Positions 32,556 to 40,751 of a DNA stretch of 45,234 nt are shown here, piece after piece. Position numbers and translations under genes: made by a program. Under the pieces are notes generated by a model. It saw only the letters and a program-made list of their open reading frames with translations, made no database searches and was not told where the DNA came from. Source of the stretch: an uncultured Blautia sp. (GTDB taxonomy: Bacteria > Bacillota > Clostridia > Lachnospirales > Lachnospiraceae); NCBI GenBank assembly GCA_900547615.1, contig URHH01000005.1, positions 1-45,234 of the forward strand, in the 5' to 3' direction. Position 1 is the first letter of the stretch, and each line of letters starts with the position of its first letter.

Positions 32556-34310
32556 TTAATCCTCCGATGCTTCTTTTAATTGGGAAATATCCGGCTCCGC
32601 CATCAGGGAATAATTTGTGTAGTATACCACAAATCCCGGCTTGGCTCCGCCCGGTTTTTTTACGTGTTTTTTCTGAATATAGTCAATTTCTACTTTGGGG
32701 GCAGTGCGTCCCTTGGAATAGTAGGCAGCAAGACGCCCTGCTTCCTCAAAGGTACGGTCAGGAAGTTCTCCGTCCTTTGTTTTTACAACCACATGGGAGC
32801 CTGCCATTTTTTTTGCGTGGAACCACCAGTCGTTTCCTGTTGCAAACTTAAAGGTAAGCTCATCATTCTGGAAATTATTTTTCCCCACATAAATGTCAAA
32901 GCCGTCGCTTGATATGTAATGGAAGGGCTTTGATTTTGCCTGCATTTTTGCGCCTTTTTTGCTGGAGTAATGGCGCTTGATGTAGCCGTACTGGGTAAGC
33001 TCTTCTTTAATCTGGGAGAGATCACTTTCAGAGCGGGCAATGTCAAGGGCATTGGAGATGGACTCCAGATGCTCGATCTCGCTTTCCGTATCTGCAATCT
33101 GTGTGGTAAGCGCCTCCTCTGTACGTTTCAGCTTCGTGTACCTGTCAAAATATTTTTTTGAATTTTGGGCAGGGGTGAGTGTTTCGTCAAGAGGAATGGT
33201 GATTTCTTCATTTGTATAATAATTTAATGCCTGAAGAGATCTGCTTCCCTCTGGAAGGCTGTATCCATAGGTGTTGATCAGTTCTCCGTAAACCTTGTAT
33301 TTATCTTTTTTTGCAGTATCTTTCATCTGTTTCTGCTGAAGGATCAGTTTTTTGCGGTTGCGTTCCAGGGCAGTCTGTACGATTTTTCGAAGATCTGCAG
33401 ATTTCTGGCGGATACGGGTCAGAATGTTTTTTGACGCGTAATACGTTTCCAGCATGGAGGAAACGCTGTCAAAGGTTACTGAGTGGTATTCCGGACCATA
33501 TTGCTGGAAGGGAAATACGCCGTACTCTACAGGTTCTTCTCCTCTGTAAATAATGTTTGGGGTGAAATTTCCTTCTTTTACATCTTCCATCATTCGCTGA
33601 AGGGTGTGATAAAGATGAACGCAGGAGACTTCGTTAAGGGAGAGCATGGCGTCATTTCCGTCTATGGACGCCCGGTAGCAAAGCTCTTCTGCGATAACAG
33701 GGCTTAATCCGGTAAGGGAGGAATAAAGCGCCTTTGCTGCAGAAACCGGCTTTTTGCATACATGTTCCAGAAATTCTTCCTGAGTAATAGTAAGTGGATC
33801 CCACTTATCCTGTGTTTTTGTAATAAAATACTCTCTTCCGGGAAGAACCTCTCTTACAGAGCTCATATGGGAGGAAACGTGCTTGATGCTGTCAAGGATC
33901 ATGTTTTTGTCATCACAGAAAATAAGGTTGCTGTGTTTTCCCATAAGCTCAAGGATCAGCACTTTTTTGCATGGGTCGCCCAGCTCGTTTAAGTGCTCCA
34001 GGTCAAATTCCACGACACGTTCCAGTCCCGGCTGCCGGATTCCAGCAATCCTTGCGCTTCCGATATGTTTTCTTAAAAGCATACAGAAGTTTGGGGCAGT
34101 AAGAGGACTGACTTTGTTTTTTTCTGTAAAATATATAAGAGGAAGAGAGGCGCTTGCAGAGAGAAGAAGGCGTTTCTGTCCTTCCGTTCCTCTGGCTGTG
34201 ATCATAAGCTCGTCTCCTTCCGGCTGTGCGATTTTATTGATACGCCCTCCGGCGAGATTATTATTTAATTCCCGGACCATTGCGGCGATGGTAATTCCGT
34301 CAAAAGCCAT
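32556..34310 (-). CDS. rqcH: RqcH (Rqc2/NFACT family) ribosome quality control protein
   Basis: 584 residues. RqcH binds obstructed 50S subunits and adds C-terminal alanine tails to stalled peptides. Domains: NFACT-N (MAFDGITIAAMVRELNNNL, then GGRINKIAQPEGDE), helix-hairpin-helix (GLSPVIAEELCYRA), long coiled coil (about 300-440) and NFACT-R with DIYVGKNNFQNDELTFK and WFHAKKMAGSHVVVK. It was once annotated as fibronectin-binding protein. Its start is at 34310, with aaaggagt upstream. It heads a two-gene operon with the YkpA-type ABC-F. Confidence 0.94.
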   Translation of the reverse strand: MAFDGITIAAMVRELNNNLAGGRINKIAQPEGDELMITARGTEGQKRLLLSASASLPLIYFTEKNKVSPLTAPNFCMLLRKHIGSARIAGIRQPGLERVVEFDLEHLNELGDPCKKVLILELMGKHSNLIFCDDKNMILDSIKHVSSHMSSVREVLPGREYFITKTQDKWDPLTITQEEFLEHVCKKPVSAAKALYSSLTGLSPVIAEELCYRASIDGNDAMLSLNEVSCVHLYHTLQRMMEDVKEGNFTPNIIYRGEEPVEYGVFPFQQYGPEYHSVTFDSVSSMLETYYASKNILTRIRQKSADLRKIVQTALERNRKKLILQQKQMKDTAKKDKYKVYGELINTYGYSLPEGSRSLQALNYYTNEEITIPLDETLTPAQNSKKYFDRYTKLKRTEEALTTQIADTESEIEHLESISNALDIARSESDLSQIKEELTQYGYIKRHYSSKKGAKMQAKSKPFHYISSDGFDIYVGKNNFQNDELTFKFATGNDWWFHAKKMAGSHVVVKTKDGELPDRTFEEAGRLAAYYSKGRTAPKVEIDYIQKKHVKKPGGAKPGFVVYYTNYSLMAEPDISQLKEASED

Positions 34311-34368
34311 GATAATACTCCTTTCGCTTAAATCCCGCTGATTTGACAGGGATAAATCATTGCCCTTT

Positions 34369-34377
34369 AGTATAACA
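34369..34377 (-). promoter_or_regulatory. Extended -10 promoter of rqcH
   Basis: Minus strand TGT followed by TATACT (34374-34369). No good -35 is present. It lies back to back with the yicC promoter. Confidence 0.5.
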
Positions 34378-34391
34378 CATGAAAAAAGGGT

Positions 34392-34420
34392 TTGACTAGG
34401 GTTTTAGAATGAATTATAAT
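34392..34420 (+). promoter_or_regulatory. Promoter of the yicC operon
   Basis: TTGACT (34392-34397), a 17-base spacer and perfect TATAAT (34415-34420), 35 bases before yicC. Confidence 0.9.
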
Positions 34421-34454
34421 AAATCTGTATGTGAAGTTGCCAAGGAGACAGACG

Positions 34455-35333
34455 ATGATTAGAAGTATGACCGGCTTTGGCCGTGCGGAAGTAATAACCA
34501 GTGAGCGGAAAATTACAGTAGAACTGAAATCCGTAAATCACAGGTATCTGGATATGAATATCAAGATGCCGAAAAAGCTGAGTTTTTTTGAAGGTGAGAT
34601 CCGCAGCCTGATGAAAACTTATATACACAGGGGAAAAGTAGACGTATTTATTACTTACGAGGATTATACCCTGAACAAAGTAGTTTTAAAATATAATAAA
34701 GACCTTGCAGGAGAATATCTTGGCTACCTTAAAAGTATGGAGGAAGATTTCGGGCTGAAAAATGACGTTACCGTATCTTCTCTCTCCCGGTATCCGGAAG
34801 TGTTTACTATGGAGGAGCAGTCTGTAGATGAAGACGCTCTCTGGGGCTATCTGGAACCGCCTCTTCGTGAAGCGTGTGAACATTTTGTAGAGACAAGAAA
34901 GCGCGAGGGAGAGAATTTAAAGAAGGACCTTGAGGAAAAACTGGACGGTCTTGACAGAGAAGTGGTGCTTGTGCAGGAGCGCTCTCCTGAGGTTGTGACA
35001 GCATACAGGGAGAAGCTGGAGGCAAAGGCAAAAGAGCTTCTTTCTGACACGCAGATAGACGATTCCCGCATTGCAGCGGAAGTGGTGCTGTTTTCCGATA
35101 AAATCTGTAACGATGAGGAAACGGTGCGCCTGAGAAGCCATATCCAGGGTATGAAAAAAATGCTGGAGGAAGACGAAGGAATCGGACGGAAGCTTGATTT
35201 CATGGCGCAGGAGATGAACCGTGAGGCAAATACGATCCTGTCAAAATCAAATAATCTTACCATTTCCAACATTGCCATTGATTTAAAGACAGAAATTGAG
35301 AAGATCAGAGAACAGATCCAGAATATCGAATAA
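34455..35333 (+). CDS. yicC: YicC/YloC-family endoribonuclease
   Basis: 292 residues from ATG 34455 (MIRSMTGFGRAE), seven bases after aaggaga; the frame is open earlier from GTG 34431 without support. YicC proteins are RNA endonucleases implicated in sRNA and mRNA decay. Seen: the N-terminal SMTGFGR signature, VELKSVNHRYLD, RGKVDVFI, and the C-terminal catalytic region GRKLDFMAQEMNREANTILSK. It is the first gene of a long housekeeping operon through cinA, in the common Clostridial order with remA, gmk and rpoZ. Confidence 0.93.
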   Translation: MIRSMTGFGRAEVITSERKITVELKSVNHRYLDMNIKMPKKLSFFEGEIRSLMKTYIHRGKVDVFITYEDYTLNKVVLKYNKDLAGEYLGYLKSMEEDFGLKNDVTVSSLSRYPEVFTMEEQSVDEDALWGYLEPPLREACEHFVETRKREGENLKKDLEEKLDGLDREVVLVQERSPEVVTAYREKLEAKAKELLSDTQIDDSRIAAEVVLFSDKICNDEETVRLRSHIQGMKKMLEEDEGIGRKLDFMAQEMNREANTILSKSNNLTISNIAIDLKTEIEKIREQIQNIE

Positions 35334-35348
35334 AGAGGGTAAGCACAG

Positions 35349-35621
35349 GTGGCAAAGCTGATAAATATAGGGTTCGGCAATGTGGTAAACTCACAGAAGA
35401 TTGTAGCTGTAGTAAGCCCGGACGCCGCGCCGGTAAAGCGTATGGTACAGAGCGTAAAAGGGACGAGAGCCCTTGTTGACGCCACACAGGGAAGAAAGAC
35501 AAAGGCGGTGATCGTGACATCGGACGACTATCTTGTACTTTCCGCCTTACAGCCCGAGACGATCGCCAGAAGATTTGCAGATATATATGATTATGAAGAA
35601 AGGGGAGAAGTGCATGAGTAG
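35349..35621 (+). CDS. remA: RemA-family DNA-binding regulator (DUF370)
   Basis: 90 residues starting at GTG 35349. In Bacillus RemA forms ring-like oligomers and activates extracellular matrix and osmoprotection genes. Seen: LINIGFGNVVNSQKIVAVVS at the N-terminus, KRMVQSVKGTRALVDATQGR (arginine-rich DNA-contact region) and SDDYLVLSALQPETIA. Its end overlaps gmk by eight bases. It lies between yicC and gmk as in other Firmicutes. A link to the window's surface-polymer operon is possible but not shown. Confidence 0.93.
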   Translation: MAKLINIGFGNVVNSQKIVAVVSPDAAPVKRMVQSVKGTRALVDATQGRKTKAVIVTSDDYLVLSALQPETIARRFADIYDYEERGEVHE

Positions 35622-36234
35622 AGGAGTTTTAGTTGTAGTATCCGGGTTTTCCGGAGCCGGAAAAGGAACCGTTATGAAACGCCTTCTGGAAAAGTATGAC
35701 AATTATGCGTTATCCATCTCAGTGACCACGAGAAAACCGCGTCCGGGAGAGGAGGACGGCAGAGAGTATTTTTTCCGCACAAAAGAAGAGTTTGAAAAAT
35801 TTATAGAGGAAGATGCTCTGATCGAGTATGCGCAGTACGTGGACAATTATTACGGCACTCCCCGTTTTTATGTGGAGGAACAGCTTGCAGCAGGAAAAGA
35901 CGTGATTCTGGAAATTGAGATACAGGGCGCAATGAAGGTAAAAGAGAAAAATCCCGAGGCAGTTCTTGTATTTGTAACGCCTCCTACTGTGGAAGAGCTG
36001 AAACGCCGCCTGACAGAGAGAGGAACAGAAACGCCGGAAGTCATTGCAGAGCGTCTTGCGAGAGCAAGCGAGGAGGCAGAGGGAATGCACCATTACGATT
36101 ATCTGCTTCTCAATGATGTGCTGGAAGACTGTGTGGACGAGCTTCACCAGATCATTCAGAGCGAACATGCCCGTTCCTGGAGAAACAAGGAATTTATTTC
36201 CAGAATCCAGGAAGAATCCAGGCAGTTTAAATAA
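35614..36234 (+). CDS. gmk: Guanylate kinase
   Basis: 206 residues from ATG 35614 (aggggag at 35601), overlapping remA. It phosphorylates GMP to GDP with ATP. Seen: the P-loop GFSGAGKGT, the GMP-binding SVTTRKPRPGEEDGREYFF, YGTP, the EIEIQGAMKVKE lid strand and RLARASEE. The frame is open for 27 codons upstream inside remA, but MSRGVLVVVSG is the family-typical start. Confidence 0.97.
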   Translation: MSRGVLVVVSGFSGAGKGTVMKRLLEKYDNYALSISVTTRKPRPGEEDGREYFFRTKEEFEKFIEEDALIEYAQYVDNYYGTPRFYVEEQLAAGKDVILEIEIQGAMKVKEKNPEAVLVFVTPPTVEELKRRLTERGTETPEVIAERLARASEEAEGMHHYDYLLLNDVLEDCVDELHQIIQSEHARSWRNKEFISRIQEESRQFK

Positions 36235-36269
36235 ACAGTGGTATTTTTATTATCGAAAGGAGAACATAT

Positions 36270-36587
36270 ATGATACACCCATCTTATTCAGAGTTAATTG
36301 AGGCAATCAACACAAACACAGAGGACGATGACAACACAATGCTGATCAACAGCCGTTATTCCCTCGTTCTTGCAACAAGCAAGCGCGCCCGCCAGATCAT
36401 TGCAGGTTCCGAACCTATGGTAGAAGGCGCAGCAGGCAAAAAACCGCTTTCCATTGCCATTGACGAGCTTTATAAAGGAAAGGTAAAAATCCTTGAGGAT
36501 ACTCACGAAGAGGAAGAAGTATCTGCAGAAGCAGCTTCTGAAAATACAGAAGAGGTGACAGCAGAGGCGGAAACTCAGGAGGCGTAA
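36270..36587 (+). CDS. rpoZ: RNA polymerase omega subunit
   Basis: 105 residues. Omega stabilises the beta' subunit during RNA polymerase assembly. Seen: the N-terminal HPSYSELIEAIN, NSRYSLVLATSKRARQI (beta' contact helix) and KPLSIAIDELYKGKV. The last 25 residues form an acidic Glu/Ala tail that is longer than in Bacillus. aaaggag at 36256 gives the start. It lies between gmk and rimO as expected. Confidence 0.94.
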   Translation: MIHPSYSELIEAINTNTEDDDNTMLINSRYSLVLATSKRARQIIAGSEPMVEGAAGKKPLSIAIDELYKGKVKILEDTHEEEEVSAEAASENTEEVTAEAETQEA

Positions 36588-36594
36588 GAAAAAG

Positions 36595-36620
36595 AAGGCT
36601 GCTTTATGCAGCCTTTGTGT
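36595..36620 (+). terminator. Weak hairpin between rpoZ and rimO
   Basis: An eight-base stem (36595-36602 with 36608-36615), five-base loop and only a TTTGTGT tail. It may be partial termination or a processing site within the operon. Confidence 0.35.
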
Positions 36621-36635
36621 ACATTAGGAGAACTT

Positions 36636-37973
36636 ATGAAATTATTATTTGTATCATTAGGCTGTGACAAGAACCTTGTAGATTCTGAGGATATGCTTGG
36701 CGTTCTCACAAGAGCCGGGCACGAGATCGTAGATGATGAGAATGAGGCGGAGGCTATTATCATCAATACCTGCTGTTTTATCCACGATGCAAAAGAGGAG
36801 AGTGTGGAGACCATACTGGAGATGGCAGAATACAAAAAAGCGGGAACATGTAAGGTTCTGATCGTAACAGGGTGTATGGCGCAGAGATATAAACAGGAGA
36901 TTATTGAAGAAATTCCGGAGGTGGACGCGGTTCTCGGCACAACTTCCTACGGAGAGATCTTAAAAGCTGTAGAGGAGGCTGTGGCAGGATGTCATTATCA
37001 GGAATATAAAGACATTGATTATCTTGTGCCGGATCAGGGAAAACGTGTGCTTACAACAGGCGGTCACTTTGCTTATTTAAAAATTGCGGAAGGCTGCGAC
37101 AAGCACTGTACTTACTGTATTATTCCAAAACTTCGCGGAAAGTTTCGAAGCGTTCCAATGGAGCGCCTGATCCGTCAGGCAGAAGAACTGGCAGAGCAGG
37201 GGGTAAAAGAGCTGATCCTTGTAGCCCAGGAAACCACTCTTTACGGAAAAGATCTATATGGAGAAAAGTCTCTTCACCGTCTTTTGAAAGAACTTTGTAA
37301 GGTAAAGGGAATCCGCTGGATCCGTATTTTGTACTGTTATCCGGAGGAGATTTATGACGGATTGATCCAGACTATGAAGGAAGAGCCGAAAATCTGTCAT
37401 TATCTTGATCTTCCAATCCAGCATGCAAGCGATGCGGTATTAAAGAGAATGGGAAGAAGGACAACGAGAAAAGAGCTGACAGAGAAAATTCAGAAGCTTC
37501 GAGAGGAAATCCCGGATATTGTGCTTCGCACTACTCTGATCACCGGCTTTCCGGGAGAGACGGAAGAAGACCATGAAACCTTGATGGAGTTTGTGGACGA
37601 AATGGAGTTTGACCGACTTGGAGTCTTTACTTATTCAGCAGAAGAAGATACTCCGGCAGCTTCTATGGAGGGACAGATTCCGGAGGAAGTCAAAGAAGAG
37701 AGAAGAGACGCTCTTATGGAGCTTCAGCAGGAAGTTTCCTACGATAAGGGAACGGAGCGTATCGGTCAGGAGCTTCTTGTGATGATAGAGGGAAAAGTTT
37801 CCGGAGAAAGCGCCTATATTGCGAGAACTTACGGAGATGCTCCGAAAGTGGACGGATATATTTTTGTACAGACCGGAGAGCTTCTTGTGACAGGAGACTT
37901 TGCAAAAGTCCGTGTGACAGGGGCAATGGAATATGATTTGATAGGAGTGTTGGCAGATGAATACACCGAATAA
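36636..37973 (+). CDS. rimO: Ribosomal protein S12 methylthiotransferase RimO
   Basis: 445 residues from ATG 36636 (MKLLFVSLGCDKNLVDSE), after taggagaa; the frame opens ten codons earlier without support. It is a radical SAM enzyme that methylthiolates an aspartate of ribosomal protein S12. Seen: three N-terminal cluster cysteines (SLGCDKN, NTCCF, TGCMAQ), the radical SAM CDKHCTYCIIP, LPIQHASDAVLKRMGR and a C-terminal TRAM domain. It overlaps pgsA by 17 bases. Confidence 0.95.
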   Translation: MKLLFVSLGCDKNLVDSEDMLGVLTRAGHEIVDDENEAEAIIINTCCFIHDAKEESVETILEMAEYKKAGTCKVLIVTGCMAQRYKQEIIEEIPEVDAVLGTTSYGEILKAVEEAVAGCHYQEYKDIDYLVPDQGKRVLTTGGHFAYLKIAEGCDKHCTYCIIPKLRGKFRSVPMERLIRQAEELAEQGVKELILVAQETTLYGKDLYGEKSLHRLLKELCKVKGIRWIRILYCYPEEIYDGLIQTMKEEPKICHYLDLPIQHASDAVLKRMGRRTTRKELTEKIQKLREEIPDIVLRTTLITGFPGETEEDHETLMEFVDEMEFDRLGVFTYSAEEDTPAASMEGQIPEEVKEERRDALMELQQEVSYDKGTERIGQELLVMIEGKVSGESAYIARTYGDAPKVDGYIFVQTGELLVTGDFAKVRVTGAMEYDLIGVLADEYTE

Positions 37974-38496
37974 ATTAACGGTAGCAAGAATGATCATGGT
38001 TCCTTTTCTTGTGATTTTTATGCTTACAGGCTGGGGAGGAGAAGCGAACCGGTACATTTCTTTCGGGATTTTTGCTGCGGCAAGCATTACAGACTGGTTT
38101 GACGGCTACCTGGCAAGAAAACATAATCTTGTGACAAATTTCGGAAAATTTATGGATCCTCTTGCAGACAAGCTTCTTGTATGTTCCGCGCTGATCTGTC
38201 TGATCGAGATGAAGCGCCTGGAAGCGTGGGTTGTTATTGTGATTATTGCAAGAGAATTTATCATCAGCGGATTCCGCCTGATCGCGGCAGAAAACGGGGT
38301 GGTAATCGCGGCAAATTACTGGGGAAAATTTAAGACAGTATCTCAGATGATCATGATCATTCTTCTGATCCTCAATCTGGGCGGAATCTGGAGTGTGATA
38401 GAGGAAATCTTTGTATGGCTGTCTGTTGCCCTCACTGTGATTTCTCTTTTAACTTATATTTTACAGAACAGAAAGGTTCTGTCCATGCAGGAGTAA
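37957..38496 (+). CDS. pgsA: CDP-diacylglycerol-glycerol-3-phosphate 3-phosphatidyltransferase
   Basis: 179 residues with about five membrane helices. It makes phosphatidylglycerol phosphate, the committed step to phosphatidylglycerol. The CDP-alcohol phosphotransferase signature is complete in DWFDGYLARKHNLVTNFGKF, continued by MDPLAD. The N-terminus MNTPNKLTVARMIMVPFLVI is family typical. It overlaps the rimO end and precedes cinA by 22 bases, a common Firmicute order. Confidence 0.95.
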   Translation: MNTPNKLTVARMIMVPFLVIFMLTGWGGEANRYISFGIFAAASITDWFDGYLARKHNLVTNFGKFMDPLADKLLVCSALICLIEMKRLEAWVVIVIIAREFIISGFRLIAAENGVVIAANYWGKFKTVSQMIMIILLILNLGGIWSVIEEIFVWLSVALTVISLLTYILQNRKVLSMQE

Positions 38497-38518
38497 TACC
38501 TGGCAGAAAGGAGTACCA

Positions 38519-39787
38519 ATGATTACAGAGTTCATATCCGTAGGTACGGAAATTTTATTGGGAAACATTGTAAATACGAACAGCGCATATCTTTCAGAAA
38601 AATGTGCACTGCTTGGGCTTTCCGTATATTATCAGACAGTAGTAGGCGATAACGAAGAGCGAATGAAGGAAACGATCTGTACGGCTCTTGAGCGCTCTGA
38701 TGTTGTAATCCTTACAGGAGGTCTTGGACCGACAGAGGACGATATTACAAAAGAAGTGACAGCAGAAGTGATGGGACTTCCCCTTGTGGAAGACGCCCAT
38801 TCCAGAGAGCGCATAGAAGCCTATATGAAGCAGTACGAAAAAAATGATAAAAAGCGAAGGATCACTTCCAATAATTATAAGCAGGCTCTTGTTCCGGAGG
38901 GAGCCCTTGTTCTGGATAATCACAACGGAACGGCTCCGGGACTGATCATTGAGAAAAACGGCAAAACCGCGATTCTTCTTCCGGGACCTCCAAATGAGAT
39001 GAAGCCCATGTTTGAGGACGAGGTGTATCCTTTCCTTCGAAAAAAACAGCCGGAAATCATTTATTCTCAGATGGTAAAAATATGCGGCATCGGAGAAAGC
39101 CAGGTGGCAGAAGAAATCCAGGATTTAATTAAGAGCCAGACGAATCCGACGATCGCTCCTTATGCAAAGACAGGAGAAGTGCATCTTCGCATTACGGCAA
39201 AGGGCGCAGATGAAAAAGAATGTAAAAAGATGATCAAGCCGGTTGTGCGGGAACTGAAAAACCGATTTGGTAAAAATATCTTTGCAACAGAGGAGAATAA
39301 AACGCTGGAAGAGGCAGTAGTCGATATGCTCAAAGACCAGGGATTAGGACTTGCTCTTGTAGAATCCTGCACAGGAGGCGCAGTAGCGTCAAGGATCGTA
39401 AATGTCCCGGGAGCATCACAGGTATTTTCTCATGGGTACGTGACTTACAGCAATAAGGCAAAGCGCAAATGTGTGGGAGTGAAAAAATCCACTCTGAAAA
39501 CAGAGGGCGCTGTCTCTGCGAAATGTGCAAAGGAAATGGCAAAGGGCGGCTGCGTAGTTTCCGGCGCAGATATTTGTCTTTCTGTCACAGGTCTTGCAGG
39601 ACCGGACGGCGGGACAAAGGAAACGCCTGTGGGAACCGTATTTATGGGCTGCTGCTATAATGGAAAAGTTGAGACGCGGGAATTCCATTTTACGGGAAAC
39701 AGAAGAAAAATAAGAGAACAGGCAGCAGCACACGCACTTGTAATGTTAAGAGAGTGCATTATGGAAGGAATATACAGAAAAGACTGA
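38519..39787 (+). CDS. cinA: CinA: competence/damage-inducible protein with nicotinamide mononucleotide deamidase domain
   Basis: 422 residues. The N-terminal MoaB-like domain (EFISVGTEILLGNIVNTNSA, VILTGGLGPTEDDITKE, LLPGPPNEM) is an ADP-ribose pyrophosphatase-type fold. The C-terminal CinA domain (about 265-420: LALVESCTGGAVASRIVNVP, YSNKAKRKCVGV, GLAGPDGGTKETPVGTVFMG) deamidates NMN in pyridine nucleotide recycling. Its usual neighbour recA does not follow; a terminator ends the operon here instead. Confidence 0.95.
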   Translation: MITEFISVGTEILLGNIVNTNSAYLSEKCALLGLSVYYQTVVGDNEERMKETICTALERSDVVILTGGLGPTEDDITKEVTAEVMGLPLVEDAHSRERIEAYMKQYEKNDKKRRITSNNYKQALVPEGALVLDNHNGTAPGLIIEKNGKTAILLPGPPNEMKPMFEDEVYPFLRKKQPEIIYSQMVKICGIGESQVAEEIQDLIKSQTNPTIAPYAKTGEVHLRITAKGADEKECKKMIKPVVRELKNRFGKNIFATEENKTLEEAVVDMLKDQGLGLALVESCTGGAVASRIVNVPGASQVFSHGYVTYSNKAKRKCVGVKKSTLKTEGAVSAKCAKEMAKGGCVVSGADICLSVTGLAGPDGGTKETPVGTVFMGCCYNGKVETREFHFTGNRRKIREQAAAHALVMLRECIMEGIYRKD

Positions 39788-39790
39788 CGT

Positions 39791-39826
39791 ACAGCCCCAT
39801 GAGTTCATGGGGCTGTTGTTTTGTAG
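39791..39826. terminator. Terminator after cinA
   Basis: A 12-base perfect stem (39791-39802 with 39805-39816) with a two-base loop is followed by TGTTTTG. It probably serves both cinA and the convergent small gene. Confidence 0.88.
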
Positions 39827-39828
39827 TT

Positions 39829-40101
39829 CTATTTTATCATCTTCATCATACTTACAATTCTGTCAATCTTCGCTGTCTCCTCAGGAGATTTTCCCATTTT
39901 CATAACTTCAAGAATAGCAGAAACTTCCTGCTGGTTAAAATGAAGCCCGCTGCTTTTTCCCTGACTGGCAGACTGCATGAGAAAGGGAAGAAGGTCGGAA
40001 GGACTCATACCGGAGCCTTTCTGTGCAAGTCCCTGGAGCATGGAGAGCTTTTCCGGGTCGATGCCGGAAAGCCTTGGATTATTTTTCAGGTCTTCGTTCA
40101 T
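39829..40101 (-). CDS. Small hypothetical protein, partner of the upstream gene
   Basis: 90 residues, not recognised. No membrane segment or signal. It is rich in Met, Ser and Gln, with an LLPFLMQSASQGKSSGLHFN centre and a basic, Met-rich C-terminal helix (EVMKMGKSPEETAKIDRIVS and on). gaggatt-type bases precede ATG 40101. It starts 16 bases after the 109-residue gene on the same strand, so the two are an operon. Their helical, Gln/Met-rich composition is similar, which suggests two small interacting soluble proteins, perhaps sporulation-related as many such Clostridial pairs are (guess). Confidence 0.6.
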   Translation of the reverse strand: MNEDLKNNPRLSGIDPEKLSMLQGLAQKGSGMSPSDLLPFLMQSASQGKSSGLHFNQQEVSAILEVMKMGKSPEETAKIDRIVSMMKMIK

Positions 40102-40117
40102 AACGCAAAATCCTCCT

Positions 40118-40447
40118 TTATTTCATAAGCTGTACCATTTGAAAAATTGCCATAGTATTTAAAATCTGGTCGAGCTGCTGCCGGCTTTTTCCGTAACAGA
40201 AACGGCGAATGTCATTTAAGGCATCGAGAGGGTCTGTCATATTAAGAGAAGCCGCGTGAAGCTGGCTGTCCTGTTTTCGACCGGAAAAAACGGAAATGGT
40301 ATTGGAAAGCTCCTGCGCTTTGGCGTAAACAGAAAAGAACTGCTGCGCTTTTGGCGGCAGATAAGGGACGGCTGCTTTTAGAAACTGAGTGGTATCACTT
40401 CCTGTTATCTGATCAAGCGCTGTCTGAGAAAGAAAATCCTGTTCCAT
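40118..40447 (-). CDS. Small hypothetical protein
   Basis: 109 residues from ATG 40447 (MEQDFLSQTALDQITGSDTT), with aaaagga upstream; a start seven codons earlier is possible. Not recognised. Helical, soluble, with a central PYLPPKAQQFFSVYAKAQEL and a C-terminal RQQLDQILNTMAIFQMVQLM, which resembles in style the end of its downstream partner. A candidate promoter on the minus strand (TTAAAG, 17 bases, TATATT) lies near 40480-40510. Both genes are isolated between the cinA terminator and a divergent small gene. Confidence 0.6.
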   Translation of the reverse strand: MEQDFLSQTALDQITGSDTTQFLKAAVPYLPPKAQQFFSVYAKAQELSNTISVFSGRKQDSQLHAASLNMTDPLDALNDIRRFCYGKSRQQLDQILNTMAIFQMVQLMK

Positions 40448-40537
40448 ATAAAATCCTTTTTCCTTCATTGTATGCTGAAAAAAGAGGGAATATAACCGGG
40501 ATATAAAGGAGCTTTAACTGCGGGCTCTGAAATTTCA

Positions 40538-40543
40538 TATAAT
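40538..40543 (+). promoter_or_regulatory. -10 element before the 50-residue gene
   Basis: TATAAT with a weak TTAACT -35 18 bases earlier, 26 bases before the start codon. Confidence 0.45.
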
Positions 40544-40569
40544 ATAGAAAGAAAATAAGGGAGAAGATT

Positions 40570-40722
40570 ATGGAAAAGAAATCAGAGAAAAAGGAAAACA
40601 GAAAAGAAGGCAAACTTGTGATAGAGGGGAATGCCTTTTATGAGCTGGACACAGAATGTCTGGAAAAACAGAAAAAACGCCGGATATTTCAGGAACAAAA
40701 GAAAAGGAGGCAGAGGAGTTAA
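40570..40722 (+). CDS. 50-residue basic protein
   Basis: ATG 40570 to TAA 40722, with aagggagaag upstream. The product is very basic: a lysine/glutamate N-terminus (MEKKSEKKENRKEGK), a central LVIEGNAFYELDTECLEKQK and an arginine-rich end (KKRRQRS). There is no membrane helix. The middle looks like a short beta-turn-helix. Basic 50-residue proteins of this kind are common in Clostridia and are of unknown role; RNA or DNA binding is possible. Its last codons form one arm of the terminator for the convergent cysteine-rich gene. Confidence 0.65.
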   Translation: MEKKSEKKENRKEGKLVIEGNAFYELDTECLEKQKKRRIFQEQKKRRQRS

Positions 40723-40731
40723 ACCTCTGCC
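40709..40731 (-). terminator. Terminator of the cysteine-rich gene
   Basis: An eight-base perfect stem (40709-40716 with 40724-40731) is followed on the minus strand by a T-rich tail (40708 downwards). On the plus strand no T run follows. Confidence 0.6.
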
Positions 40732-40751
40732 CCGGTGGTCAGTAATGGAAA

